Source: Vesta saturnalis (lineage: Eukaryota; Arthropoda; Insecta; Coleoptera; Lampyridae). Taken from it: 64,000 nt of DNA. A model generated the notes under the pieces. The model ran no database searches and was not told where the DNA came from. It saw only the letters and a program-made list of their open reading frames with translations. A program made the position numbers and the translations under genes. Where the stretch lies: positions 2,984,001 through 3,048,000 of the forward strand of contig JARFJB010000003.1 in assembly GCA_036346205.1 (NCBI GenBank). The letters run 5' to 3'. Below, piece after piece: positions 33,964 to 45,404 of this stretch (positions within the stretch are counted from its first letter, which is position 1; every line of letters begins with the position of its first letter).

Positions 33964-36919
33964 CACGAACAAACGAAAGACTTGGTAGATATTCAATTCT
34001 AGGATGGTTCGCTTAGTTGCCTACGTAAAGACGTGCCAGTTTTCTACGAATAGCCGTTCGTATTTATAGACTCTATAATAGTCAAAATCTTGAATTCCGC
34101 CATTTTGACTACACAGATTTCGCTCAAAAGTTCATCATTCAGTGTACTCATGGATCCGAACCTGGGTACCAAATTTTATGACGATCGGATTATCTTTGTG
34201 GACGGTATCGCGCTGGAACGCATACATACAGACCGATAGACGTATATTTTGAAACTTTCATGTTTGAACCTATTTTTTTCCAACTTACGGTAAAGAAATT
34301 TTTAAGTATAGTAGCTCATTTTAAAGGAAATTTAATCTTCTTTAATAATACGCTGGCATTTACGTTCTATCTATTTTCTATTTTGCGATAATCCCAATAC
34401 TTTCGTATTGTGAGGTAACAGGTATGTGTTCTTCTGATGTAAAATTAAAAATCAGGATCGAAAGTTAAAAAAATGAATTAATTTTGATGATGTATTTTAA
34501 TGGTAAAATATATTTTAAAAATTTTATACACGATTTGTATTAAGTGATTTTTTAATGGATCTTGATCTAAAATATGAGTTGATAAATTTTTAAATATTAA
34601 ATTTGATTAGTTTTGTGCCAAAGATAATTAATTTACTTATGAGGTTATTTTCGGAGGAATTATGAATACTTTTGAATACACTTTCTGCTTTTTTACAAAT
34701 ATAAATTACATCAGAAGAAGGTTTTATTGTCATGTATCCATGATTTCGTCAAAATTCGCAGGTAAATTTCGAATTTGTAAAATTATCTGTTAGTACCGAA
34801 CATTCTGAATGGGGTATAGATTTTCGGAATTGGAATTCATCAGGCATCAAAGATTGGAGAAGCTTTTCGATTGTAACGTTTTCTTTTGTCGTTTACGTAA
34901 TTTAAAAGTTTACGAATTTTTTTTTGTATTTTCTAAAAGAAAAATGTGATTTACAGTTTGGTATCTATAGTTAGGGAGGTCCACTTACTGGAGTTTGAAA
35001 GGAAACATTCGTTAGTGTATTTGTACATAGGGATAGTTTTGTAGAAATAAATCTCGTATTTTAATTTGGTTAAATCAAGTTGGAATTGCGTCATCTAAAA
35101 AAATTTAATTAAATAACGTATTCAGATATTATATTGTAAGGTACATCTTTTGCAAAAGTTCTAGTTAGCCGCCAGATAGGCACCGTTCCGATTGATAAGA
35201 GTTTAAATATCAAATTTCTCAGATAAGATTTTGAGTAGAAACAGGCTTGCTGACAAAGCAATCTCTCCCGACGTTTTTCGAACTTAGGCTTCGTGTATGC
35301 ACGGAGTGGTATATTTAAGTTTTTTTGGGTAAATTATAGTGGAGGTGGTTGAAAAACCAATGTGGTGGAAAGTAAAGTTTTTATGTAGAGAGTAGTAGTA
35401 CAGGCGTCGAGGCGTACAGTTTAGTTATTTGCTACGGTGACGTAGATGGTACTGCGAAACAACGTTGACTAGGCTCGTGTAGAAAGTACTCCCGTTAAAA
35501 GGTGCTCTTCATCTTCCAAACCTTTAAAACGCCAATTTATTGTGACGTTCAGTTAGTCCTTAGGGTTATATGTATTGAGATCCAGAATAGTACTGAGTGT
35601 TAAGTACCTAGTGCTCACGCTTTTCTTTGCGGAAAAATACAACGTTCGTTTCAAGGTTACCAACATTTAAGTTCACAGTGCGCTCGTAAACAGATAGCTT
35701 GCTGCTAAATAAATAAAACTTTTTGTAATTTAAAATTATAAGAATTAACCCGAGCTTGTATAGTATTGATATAAAGTGAATAAGTAACGTACTGTAAATA
35801 GTTTCTCTTGAGGAGCATAGTTAAATCAAATAAAGTTAAGTGAACGAATTGCGTGTCAATGTAGACATTAACGTACACGATCAATTGAAAATCGAATCAA
35901 GCAACGCGAGGAGCAAAAGCAGCCGTCGCCCGCTGTTTAATATCGCAAACATCACCAGCAGCAACCGTGTCGTCGAGGTTATAGTCAATCCCAGATTCTG
36001 TGTAACCAAGGGCCTCTGAATTTAAGGTAACTTTTGTGTTATTCTTGGATTTGGTGATTGACGAAATTTAAATAAAATTTTGGGTGTTTTTTTTATGATT
36101 ATGATGTTATTTAGGTATAAAATAAATACATGAACTCATGGCTTTTCTTTAGTGGGTCACTCTTGATGGTTTTGTTGGTTAAATTTATACGATCACTGCT
36201 TTCATGCAGAGAATTAGCCAAATTTATTTGCAGTGAATTTTTTTTAATGTTATACAAAATTCACAAACCTTTATATTGAAATTAGTATAGGTCTATTAGA
36301 AGGCGATTTGTTGCATACTCTAACTAGACCAGCCAAATTTAAGTGAGTTGTTTGATGCCGTTTTTTTACGGTTACATTCTCCACGAATTTCTTATGTTCT
36401 TGTATTATTATTTATTTTATGCACATTATATTTATTTAGGATATTGGACTTGTGTCATTGTTGTATTGTGAACCTATGTTTACATAGCGCCGAAGGACAA
36501 GCAATTTACATATTTATTGTTTAATTTGCGCATTAAATTAACGTAATTAGATCGAGTTTGGTTTGAATGAAATAAACACGGTCGAACGTTTTCAAAGGTC
36601 GACTTAACTTTAACGTACATTCAAAGGCCGATGAATTTTGCATTTTTCTTTCTTGTTTTGTTTATGAATTGGGCCTAATCACACGTAATTTGAGGAATTC
36701 GATTTCAAACGATTGTGTATACAGTTAAAGCGTTTATTATTATTCTTATTATATTACTATATTTTTGTTTGGCGAGGTGAAATTATTTTACACATTGAGA
36801 CTTTGGATTAACGTAACGTCACAAGAGATTAGTGTTTGTTTATCACAGAAGTGATTGATTTTTTGCGGCACGCTATTATTTTATTTAAGCGTGCAAATAT
36901 TGGTTTTGAAGCCTTTCAG
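33964..36919. other. Unassigned 3-kb stretch, possible non-coding exon at its centre
   Basis: No protein domain. 34080-34250 resembles dispersed-repeat sequence ('ggacggtatcgcgctggaac'). 35880-36030 is GC-richer and ends at a donor-like 'ttaaggtaac' (36025), so it could be the end of a leader exon spliced to 36920, but this is only a guess. Confidence 0.3.
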
Positions 36920-36969
36920 GTTGGCGAAAGATCTGCTGATCCCGGTGCACCTGTGGAGATTACGTATAG
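36920..36969 (+). other. Exon-like 50-bp segment
   Basis: 'gcctttcag' immediately precedes it and 'gtaagc' follows it, and its GC content is well above its surroundings. Two frames are open. A partner exon could not be identified, so this remains a candidate only. Confidence 0.3.
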
Positions 36970-37676
36970 GTAAGCAAGTCATTTGGGAATTTTGAGCGAG
37001 ATGTGAACTATCGTAATTAGGCATTTCATCCCTTATTGTGACATTTCAAATGTCCTGGCGCCCATTTCCAGTTTTATGATGATTTCTACCCCTATTTTGA
37101 CTTATGTCTGGTATACTATCCTTCGGTATGCAACCTAATTAACATCTAACTCACTCCCGACCACTAGCTAGTCATGCGAAATCCAAGTTTATCTGTTACC
37201 TAGTCTTACTGGCGGTTTATACCGTAACATTATCAAACCGCCTTTGTTTTTTTTATTCAACAATTTCGAAAATGAATTATTTTGTGTCAGTGATGCTGTT
37301 CAAATATTACAGTTTAAAGATATAATTAATTTTCTTAAAATAAAACCGACAATGTATTCAACTACATTTTCATATTGTGAAAAAGGAGACTAAACAACTG
37401 CACAAGTTGTTTGTTTTTATAATATAAATACTTGCGGTAAACGTTAATAAACGCGTCAGCACTTGCTCTCAAGTATTTTTTCTTATATACGCATTAACAG
37501 TTTTACCATTGTTTTGCCAACCATCAGCTGATTATCTTCTATCTCATTTATTCTCGCGAGTTCTCTTTCTAGACTCTGTCCATACTAATGTCAGGTCTAT
37601 GCCTTTAACCCTTTAACGCCCAAAAGTATTTTTTCTAAAATCAACGTTTTATTTTGCAACAACTACAATAGAAAGG
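36970..37676. other. AT-rich DNA, nothing recognised
   Basis: No repeat or coding sequence was recognised before the pogo-like relic. Confidence 0.35.
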
Positions 37677-39115
37677 TTAGATGATAGTACCGTTCATCAC
37701 AAAAAAATGTTTAATACATCTTTTTTTCAAAGACATGTCGGGTGTTTTTAACACTGTTGAGAAGGTAACAGGCCTCGCATGCGATTGTTCTGAAGCAGAC
37801 GTGGAAGGGTGTGATGAAGAAACTTGTTTTTGCTGTGTTTTAGAACATGAAGGTACTGAAGTAAAATCATTTGATGATGACTCTGTTTGCTTGATTAAGG
37901 ATTTTAAATTGGTAGCATTATTTCCTTCAGTCACATTAGAAACAATTATTTCAGCAATGAAAGACAAAGGTAGGTTGTCTTCTTCATCTGACCGTTCTGA
38001 TTGGGGATCAATTTACCTTCTGGAAACTTGTGAGGGTGCGTATACAATTTGTGGACTACTGTTTGGGTTAAAGGGGTAAATGCCTGTAGCCTTAAAGCCA
38101 CTTGTAACGTTGTAAACCGTCATACAATTTTCCAATACTGGCGTAAAAACATCAGAAAATCTTTCCTTGGTGAAACGTCGATCGGGATTTTGATCCCAAT
38201 AGTTTAGGATCTCTTCGTCCCAAAAATGTTCAAAAGACCGAAACACAGCCTTATGTAGTGGTTGTAACCCATGTGTAGTATTACTAGGAAGGCACATAAG
38301 TTCACTATCATATTGCTCCGCTTTTTGTGCTATGGTGACGTCTAAATGAGAGGCGACTCCATCTGAAATTAAGATCACTCTGGTTTATAGCGCGTAAAAT
38401 GCTCAAGCCATGAACAGAAACTCTCTGTTGTCATGCTGCCTTTAGGACTCATAAGAACTTTTGAGCCTGTTGGCATATTGTCATCAAACGTGGGTTTTAA
38501 TCGAATTCCTTTGAACAGAATCATTTGAGGTATTGTGCTTCCAAGGGCATTAACACAAGCTACTATCGTGACGTTCTCAGCATGCTTATGTGTAACCAAG
38601 TGAACTCTTTTTGAACCTTTTAAAGCTAGCACTGATTGTGATTGGTGGTAAGATTCTTTCAGGGCAGCTACGTATACCGTAGCTCTCCAACAATGTTCTT
38701 AATTTGGAAAATAGTCACCGACAATGAACCGGTTAAGTTTTTGAGACCTTGCTGGATTCATTGGTTGCGTTTTTCGTTTACTTAAACGAGGATGCCTCTT
38801 GAGAAAAGCCTGGTACCAATCTTTGCCAGCATTTGCTTCAATAAAATTGAACACACTTCTACACAAAGCTTTTGGCGTTAATGGCATTCCTATATTTGCT
38901 ACTCTAATAATTCTGTTTACAAGCTCGGCCTCTTGCTCATTACTTAAGATTGATTTTCATCCCAATATCATTTTAGCAGATCCTATTATAAGGTGATTCC
39001 TCAAAGTGCAACGAGGAATTCCGCAACGATTTTCAACATATTTCTCTCTTAATAAATTTAAAGCTTCCTCCATCATTTCTTCATTCCAGTTTGCGCGTTG
39101 TCCTTTAAGCTTTTG
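37677..39115 (-). pseudogene. pogo/Tigger-like transposase, decayed
   Basis: From 39115 downward the minus strand reads an HTH start ('NWNEEMMEEALNLLREKYV'), a CENP-B-like second HTH ('MPLTPKALCRSVFNFIE', 'WYQAFLKRHPRLSKRK') and then a DDE_1 domain: 'VTHKHAENVTIVACVNALGS', 'MILISDGVASHLD' with a catalytic D, and 'CLPSNTTHGLQPLHKAVF', where the expected LQPLD has H for D. The segment holding the first catalytic D (N-MDETG in relatives) is deleted near 38700-38630. There are a stop at about 38700 and a break near 38376. The C-terminal tail is Ser/Gln-rich. The antisense frame at 37681-38079 is not a gene. Confidence 0.85.
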
Positions 39116-39119
39116 TTTT

Positions 39120-39590
39120 ACGATTTGCAAAATAAAGCAATAATTTGTTTAATTTTGCAGTTCACATGTAAGTAAAGAGTATGAACTTTACAATTTTTAG
39201 GTCTGAAAATATGGCCCATTTCAGTTCAAATTCATTCTGAAAACAAAGCCCAATCGTTATAGTTAGAGGGCCTTTATTTCCGAAAGAGTAAAATACGATA
39301 AGTATCGTTCAAGTGAACAAGTCAGTAGATGTGCACGAAAACGTATCAAAATTACATCTGAAATTTAGGCCCAAGCCTACTTAATCTGAAAACAAGGCCA
39401 GGGCGTTATAAATCGACAATCATTAATTTTTGAAAATGGTGCCAATTTAGTAACACGTGCATAACCAAACGTGCATAACCAACCTCTATTACTGATGGAA
39501 AATTCGACGATGGGGCTTGTTTTTCGATGGGCCTTAATACCCTCGTCTACAGCTTATATGAAAAAAAAAACAAAACAAAACTCTTAGTGG
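39120..39590. other. Spacer between pogo-like and piggyBac relics
   Basis: Non-coding. Several 'gggcc' words ('agggcctttatttccgaaag', 'gatgggccttaatacc') may be decayed transposon termini, but no inverted pair was found. Confidence 0.3.
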
Positions 39591-39593
39591 GAA

Positions 39594-41213
39594 AGAAAAA
39601 ATATTATACAAGGTATGGTACAAAACACATGACACTTTTGACATTGAGTGCTACTCCTTTTCTGCTGCCCAGTTTTCTCACATAGTCTCCATGGTCTAGA
39701 TGATGTTTTTCTAGAAAAGTGACCGGCACCTTGCAGTGAACCTACGGCTGTTGAAGGTACTCATTTTTTTTCGGGAACAGTATTGCGCAATCAATTGATC
39801 AGCTAATTTTGTTCTAAACTGCAAATGAGACATTGGTTTTTTTCGTGGATTGTTGATTTTTAGTGTTTCCTTATACAAAATATAGGTGTTTACAATCCGT
39901 AAAAAAGAAAAATAGTTTCATCCACCAGCGCCTGCTTTTTCAAGCGATATTGTAAGAGACCATACGATGATCAAAATGATCCACGCCACTCATAAGTTTG
40001 TTATAGTCCTCAATAGACTGAGGACACGAAACTTTATCGCGAGTGCCAATTTTATTGGTTCTGAGAACTTGCGTATTACTGCAAACTGTCACACATTTTA
40101 TACCTCGGCCCTTCCATTTGCAAACAGATATATCGTTACTCATGGCAAAATCTGAATGATTCATGGGTTTTACTTTGTCCACCTTCATATTTTGATTCCC
40201 TTTCTTATGGGATTATTGGGCATGCATTGCTTTAATGATGAGCACCCTTTAAATTTTACCATACTCTTGTCGACTGATGGCTAATGACCTGGTGTGAATG
40301 AGTCTTTAAAGGTGTTTGAAATGAACTAACATTGGTCTAATTTTATATAGCTTGTCATAGTTCGGTGTACCTCGTTTTGGCATTTTTATATTGTCGTTCA
40401 AATGAATCAATAGAAGGATTTGCAAAAATCTGTCTTGAAAAAATATTAACAACTCGTGCATTGTGGAAATTAAGATTTTTTGACCAATAGTGTCTTTGAG
40501 ATGGGAGCGTGTTAAAACCCATTATGATAAGAACATCTAAAAATGCCAAACATTCTTCACGAAATGTATCTAGAGGCGTTCTATTTTGTTTTGCAAATAT
40601 GTTGGACTCCTCCACAATTTTTGCTATAAACGTTACTGTACAAAAGATTGTGAAGAAATCTATTGATTCTTCTTCACAATTAAGTGTATGTTCTCAACAA
40701 AATTTAGATCCTTGAATTTTTTGGGCAAATTGCATTTTTCTATCTACTAAATTCTGGAACGTTCTCTTCTCCTAACTCATCCTCAGCTTCGGACTCCAGT
40801 AATGGACGTAATGGCTGCATAACTTCTGGTTGATATGAGGTGTCACCTATAGAATCATCCGAATCCCAATCAGACTTTACTTTACTTTAAATCTTTACTA
40901 TAAACTGCAAGAACTTGCCTAGTCTGGGAAGTAGAGGCTGTAGAATAAAATTCGGTTAATCAACTACTTCGGGGAGTGCTTTTAGATAATAAATTAAGGG
41001 CCGCAACAGAAGACAACTCGGGAGTAGATATTGCGGAAGACCTCGTTGTAGTTGAAGAGACTTGTTCAATATATCATCACCATCTGAATCACCTCCGACA
41101 TCAGAATTTTTTGCCTGCTCATCCGTTATTTCATGAAGGGCAGCCAACAATTCTTCATCTGATAATGGTCTATGCTTGTTATGACATTCACGATAATTTT
41201 CATTTCTTTTCAT
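39594..41213 (-). pseudogene. piggyBac-type transposase, decayed
   Basis: Minus-strand pieces in order: 'NENYRECHNKHRPLSDEELL' (N-terminus, 41210), 'LAFLDVLIIMGFNTLPSQRH' (about 40530), 'FKDSFTPG' and 'SVDKSMVKFKGCSSLKQ' with the first catalytic D (about 40310-40220), 'CPQSIEDYNKLMSGVDHFD' with the third catalytic D (about 40020-39965), and a cysteine-rich tail 'STQCQKCHVFCTIPC' (about 39630). The segment with the second D (VLDL in relatives) is deleted near 40190. Multiple stops and frameshifts are present. TTAA ends could not be fixed. piggyBac transposases cut and paste at TTAA; this one cannot. Confidence 0.85.
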
Positions 41214-41811
41214 ATTGCTGAAATAAAAAACCTAAGAAATATCTCAAAACGAAAACAAAAATGTTAATATTTTTTCATACCATGAATCATTTACGTAAAT
41301 AGTTAATAATTTCCAGGCGCAATAACATTTAATCTTGTAAATGCATTTACAAAAACTTACACATATTTAGATTGCAACAAAATATAGATTTTATATTTAT
41401 ATGTAACTGGGGCTGTGCTGCAGGCTATCAGCGGGGTCACAGGTGGCGGATAGTGAATGGCCTCTAGATATAGAGGGTAGCTGCGAAATAAGCAGATTTT
41501 TCTGACGAATAAGCAGTCCCCGACCAAGCAGACCGAATGATCGTCGGTATAAACGATCCCCCTGTGTGAAAACACAGGTCAGGGCACTCTCTTGTCCTAG
41601 GGACAGGAAACTATCCCTAAAGGCGAATGAACCAAAGTTTGGTCAACCACATAGAATGTTGAACGCAACGGGAAACGACAACAGTAAAGACCCGTAAGGA
41701 TATCCCTAGTACATCATAATCGCTAGTTTCAGTACAAAGTATTCCGGAGTCTCAATTCCCCCAATCGGATCTCCGGGGGGGAATGCATTAAAAGTAGCTA
41801 ATAAATACAAT

Positions 41812-42482
41812 ATGACGGCGGCAAACAGGAAGAAAACAGCTATTAAAATAGCCACGTGGAATGTCAAAACAATGGCACAGGCAGGGAAAATAAATAATGC
41901 CATACAAGAAATGGAAAGAATGAATATAAGCATTATGGGTATAAGCGAAATGAGATGGCCAGGCTCAGGAACATCGAGAAGTACAGAGTATACTACTCCG
42001 GAACACCAAATGGAGAATATCGAAACGGAGTAGGAATAATAGTGGAGCGAAATATTGAAAGAGCCGTAGTAAATTTTGTACCTATATCGGATAGATTGCT
42101 ATTACTTCAAATATCAAGTAACCCAATCCCAGTTAACATCATTCAAGTGTACGTACCAATATGCGATGGAACCGATGACCAAGTGGAACAACTCTACTCA
42201 ATGATAACAGAAACAATGACGAAATTACCCCTTAATATAATAATGGGTGATTTTAATGCAAAGGTGGGAAAAGGAAAAACTGGAGGACATATTGGGCCAT
42301 ACGGATTAGGAGAAAGAAATGAAAGAGGTGAACGACTTAGTATTTTTGCGGCAGAACAGAGACTAACAGCAATGAATACCTTCTTTGAACTCCCTCCAAG
42401 GATATTGTATACCTGGAAATCACCAAAGGATACAGAAGGCGAGATTGTGAGAAATCAAATCGATTATTTATTAGTAACAGTG
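41812..42482 (+). pseudogene. RTE endonuclease domain, frameshifted
   Basis: Starts 'AIKIATWNVKTMAQAGK' (TWNV catalytic Asn) and 'ISIMGISEMRWPGSG' (catalytic Glu). After one frameshift near 41965 it continues 'YYSGTPNGEYRNGVGIIVER', 'NIIQVYVPICD', 'LNIIMGDFNAKVGKG' (GDFN) and 'NQIDYLL'. A second frameshift near 42475 leads to 'NINSDHNPVVGKI' (SDH), in frame with the reverse transcriptase downstream. All endonuclease motifs survive, so only the two shifts break it. Confidence 0.85.
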
Positions 42483-42499
42483 TTACCGCAATAAAAACC

Positions 42500-44662
42500 T
42501 ACCCTGGTGCAAATATTAATTCAGACCACAACCCTGTCGTAGGAAAAATTAATATAAGAATGAAGAAAGTAAAAAGGAGAAACATGAATATAAGATGTGA
42601 CATAAAAAAACTAAAAAACGCTAAAGTATATGAAGAAATAGAGAAGGAGCTAGCTGGTAGATTTATTGCATCAGCAGAAATTACAAATGTAGAAAAAGAA
42701 ATCCATAAGCTAAACGAGACAGTAGAAAAAATCAAAGAAGGAATACTGAAGAAAAGTAAAGTAGCCAAGAAAAAATCTTGGATGACCAATGAAATCCTAG
42801 AGCTAATGGAAAAAAGAAGAATTGTTAAAAATAAAGACATACAACAATATAAGAGCATACAGAAAATTATAAGACAAAAGATAAGAGAAGAAAAAGAAAA
42901 GGATATCAGAGAAAAATGTGAAGAAATAGAACTTCTTCAAGAGAAACCTGATAGTTTTAACATACATAGGAAAATTAAAAAAACAACTGGAAGATATAAA
43001 TCGAGACCAGCTAATAAACTTATAAATAATGTCGGAAAAATAGTAATCAATAAAAACGATATCATGAACACATGGAAAACAAATAGTGAACAACTTTTTA
43101 AAGATGATAGACCAGAACAGAAAGCATTCAAAGAATTTAAAATAGAGACAGGTCTAGACATCTTAAATTCTGAAGTGAGGTATACTATAAAACAGATGAA
43201 AAACGGCAAGGCCCCAGGCCCAGATAGAATGCAAGTAGAATTCCTAAAACTTATGGACGATGAAGGAATGGAATGGCTAACTGAAATATTTAATCATATA
43301 TACAATACGGGTAATATCCCACAGCAATGGCTTACCTCAGAGTTCATAACTATTCCAAAGAAACCGGGAGCCAAAAAATGCGAAGACTTCAGAACAATCA
43401 GCCTAATGAGCCATATGTTAAAAATATTTCTAAAGCTTATTCATAGAAGAATATACAAGAAATGTGAAGAACAGAGCGCACCCACGCAATTTGGATTCAG
43501 TGACGCAGTGGGGACACGAGAAGCATTGTTCAGCGTACGGGTTTTGTTCCAAAGATGCAGGGATATGAACTGCAATGTCCATGCATGCTTTGTGGATTAT
43601 AAAAAAGCATTTGACAGAGAACATTATGAAAAAATGAGAGAAATTCTACAAAGTATAGGCATAGATGACAAAAACATAAGAATAATAACAAACCTATATT
43701 GGAACCAGAAAGCCTATGTAAGAGTTGAAGTTGAAGAAGACCAAACCGACTCAATAGAGATTTTACGGGGAGTGAGACAAGGATGTGTTCTGTCACCGCT
43801 ACTGTTCAATATCTACGCAGAACGAATATTCAGAGAAGCCCTAAATAATGCACAAGAAGGAATTTTGGTAAATGGACAGAGACTAAATAACATCAGATAT
43901 GCTGATGACACAGTAATATTCACAGACAACATGCAAGACCTAAAACAAATAATGGACAGATTAGTAACTAGCAGTAAAAGATATGGCCTTGAAATTAACA
44001 CCGAAAAAACCAAATATATGATTATAAGCAAGAAAAACAGCATCACAAAACAACTGAGACTAGAATGCGGGACAATCAAAAGAGTAAGCAAATATACATA
44101 CCTTGGATCCACTGTAAACGATCAATGGGATAACTCACAACAAATTAAGAGCAGAATCGAAAAAAGTGTGTTTATTAAAATGTCATCAATCTTTAAAAGC
44201 CGAGATCTAAAGATGAATACAAAAATAAGAATGTCACGCTGCTACGTGTTATCAGTACTGTTGTATGGAGTGGAATCGTGGACAATGACGGAGGCTACAA
44301 CAAAAAAGATAGAAGCATATGAGATGTGGCTATACAGAAGGATGTTACGGGTTTCATGGACGGAACATGTAACTAATACCGAGATCCTTAAAAGAATAAA
44401 CAAAGAAAAAGAAATTCTAAACACGATAAAAACAAGAAAACTTCAATATTTGGGACACATCACGAGGAATCAACACAGATACAATCTCCTGCAATGTATA
44501 TTGCAGGGAAAAGTAATAGGAAAAAGAATCGTTGGAAAAAGAAGAATTTCTTGGTTGAAAAACTTAAGAACAAGGTTCTGCATGACAGCAACAGAATTGT
44601 TCCGAGCAGCTGTAAACAAGGTTAAACTAGCCAGTATGGTAGCCAACGTCTGGAACAGATAG
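42500..44662 (+). CDS. RTE reverse transcriptase, open for 700 codons
   Basis: An uninterrupted frame to the stop at 44660-44662; the ATG at 42560 is arbitrary because the natural product is an endonuclease-RT polyprotein. A charged coiled-coil-like linker (about residues 1-160) precedes the RT. RT landmarks are 'MKNGKAPGPDRMQVEFLKLM', 'EFITIPKKPGAKKCEDFRTI', 'ACFVDYKKAFDREHYEKM' (motif A with catalytic D), 'EILRGVRQGCVLSPLLFNI' (motif B) and 'NNIRYADDTVIFTDNM' (motif C, YADD). The thumb continues with 'SKYTYLGSTVN', 'LLYGVESWTM' and 'RKLQYLGHITRNQHRYN'. This matches the BovB/RTE lineage closely. The RT itself has no visible lesion. Confidence 0.9.
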   Translation, partial: YPGANINSDHNPVVGKINIRMKKVKRRNMNIRCDIKKLKNAKVYEEIEKELAGRFIASAEITNVEKEIHKLNETVEKIKEGILKKSKVAKKKSWMTNEILELMEKRRIVKNKDIQQYKSIQKIIRQKIREEKEKDIREKCEEIELLQEKPDSFNIHRKIKKTTGRYKSRPANKLINNVGKIVINKNDIMNTWKTNSEQLFKDDRPEQKAFKEFKIETGLDILNSEVRYTIKQMKNGKAPGPDRMQVEFLKLMDDEGMEWLTEIFNHIYNTGNIPQQWLTSEFITIPKKPGAKKCEDFRTISLMSHMLKIFLKLIHRRIYKKCEEQSAPTQFGFSDAVGTREALFSVRVLFQRCRDMNCNVHACFVDYKKAFDREHYEKMREILQSIGIDDKNIRIITNLYWNQKAYVRVEVEEDQTDSIEILRGVRQGCVLSPLLFNIYAERIFREALNNAQEGILVNGQRLNNIRYADDTVIFTDNMQDLKQIMDRLVTSSKRYGLEINTEKTKYMIISKKNSITKQLRLECGTIKRVSKYTYLGSTVNDQWDNSQQIKSRIEKSVFIKMSSIFKSRDLKMNTKIRMSRCYVLSVLLYGVESWTMTEATTKKIEAYEMWLYRRMLRVSWTEHVTNTEILKRINKEKEILNTIKTRKLQYLGHITRNQHRYNLLQCILQGKVIGKRIVGKRRISWLKNLRTRFCMTATELFRAAVNKVKLASMVANVWNR

Positions 44663-45122
44663 GCACCTGAAGAAGAAGATTTATATGTAGGGTAAGTCTA
44701 GGATAGTTGGACCACATTTCTTTGAAGTCATTTTTTTCCGAACTGGTTCAAGGTAAAAGCGTAAAAAATTTATTTAATCATCACTATATATTATGAAACA
44801 ATAATGTTCACCTTTTTTATCCATACATCGAAAATGTAAAAGCCAAACAATTTTTTTAAACGGTTACATGGTCATCTATCCCCATGATATCCGTGTTAGA
44901 TGAATCACTTCCAAGGGATAGATGGACCACTGACCTACACGAAATTAAGGTAAAATGAAAAAACAAAGAATAATATTAAATGCAACTTTACTTACAGTAT
45001 GTCTATATGATATTTAAAAACCAATCTAAAAAATATGTTTAACAAAAGAAATTATCGTACCTATTTATTAAGTTTATTTGTGGATTTCTTGGTTTTATAA
45101 TATTGCATTAAAACATTTTTTT

Positions 45123-45140
45123 CTATTCCCGCTTTCCACA
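45123..45140 (-). pseudogene. Displaced C-terminal codons of the pogo-like transposase
   Basis: Minus-strand codons reading C-G-K-R-E then stop follow directly on the D-H coded by the duplicated gtgatcac. They complete the frame that ends 'SRENLCDH' at 49003-49025 on the other side of the hAT element. The hAT insertion therefore split the pogo coding region near its very end. Confidence 0.75.
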
Positions 45141-45404
45141 GTGATCACTAGGGAGCGGATAGTTAGGCAAATGCCTTTTTTGAATTAATGAGGATATTAA
45201 AGGCAAAGTTGAATTTCTATAAGTTTTAAGACATGACGACTCCAAACATGCAATTTTTACTTTGCCCTTTTTGCCTTTTTTGATGTTTTTGGCGGTTTTT
45301 GCCTTTTTAAAGAAATTTTTGGGATTTTGCCTTTTTCGTCGATTTTTTATTTTAATAAAATTGAAAAAATGTGGTTTTAAGTGAACCGTAAAAAATAAAC
45401 TTAA

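Larger units (their letters stand above)
41406..44679 (+). mobile_element. Near full-length RTE-type non-LTR retrotransposon
   Basis: Flanked by the 10-bp duplication 'tttatatgta' at 41396-41405 and 44680-44689. It has a GC-richer 5' leader of about 400 bp, an endonuclease and reverse transcriptase, and a very short 3' end 'cacctgaagaagaaga', as in RTE elements. Length is 3.27 kb. Two frameshifts in the endonuclease part are the only clear lesions, so this is the youngest large insertion in the window. Confidence 0.88.

Noticed and set aside
37681..38079. 132-codon plus-strand frame
   Set aside because: Antisense to the C-terminal part of the pogo-like transposase.
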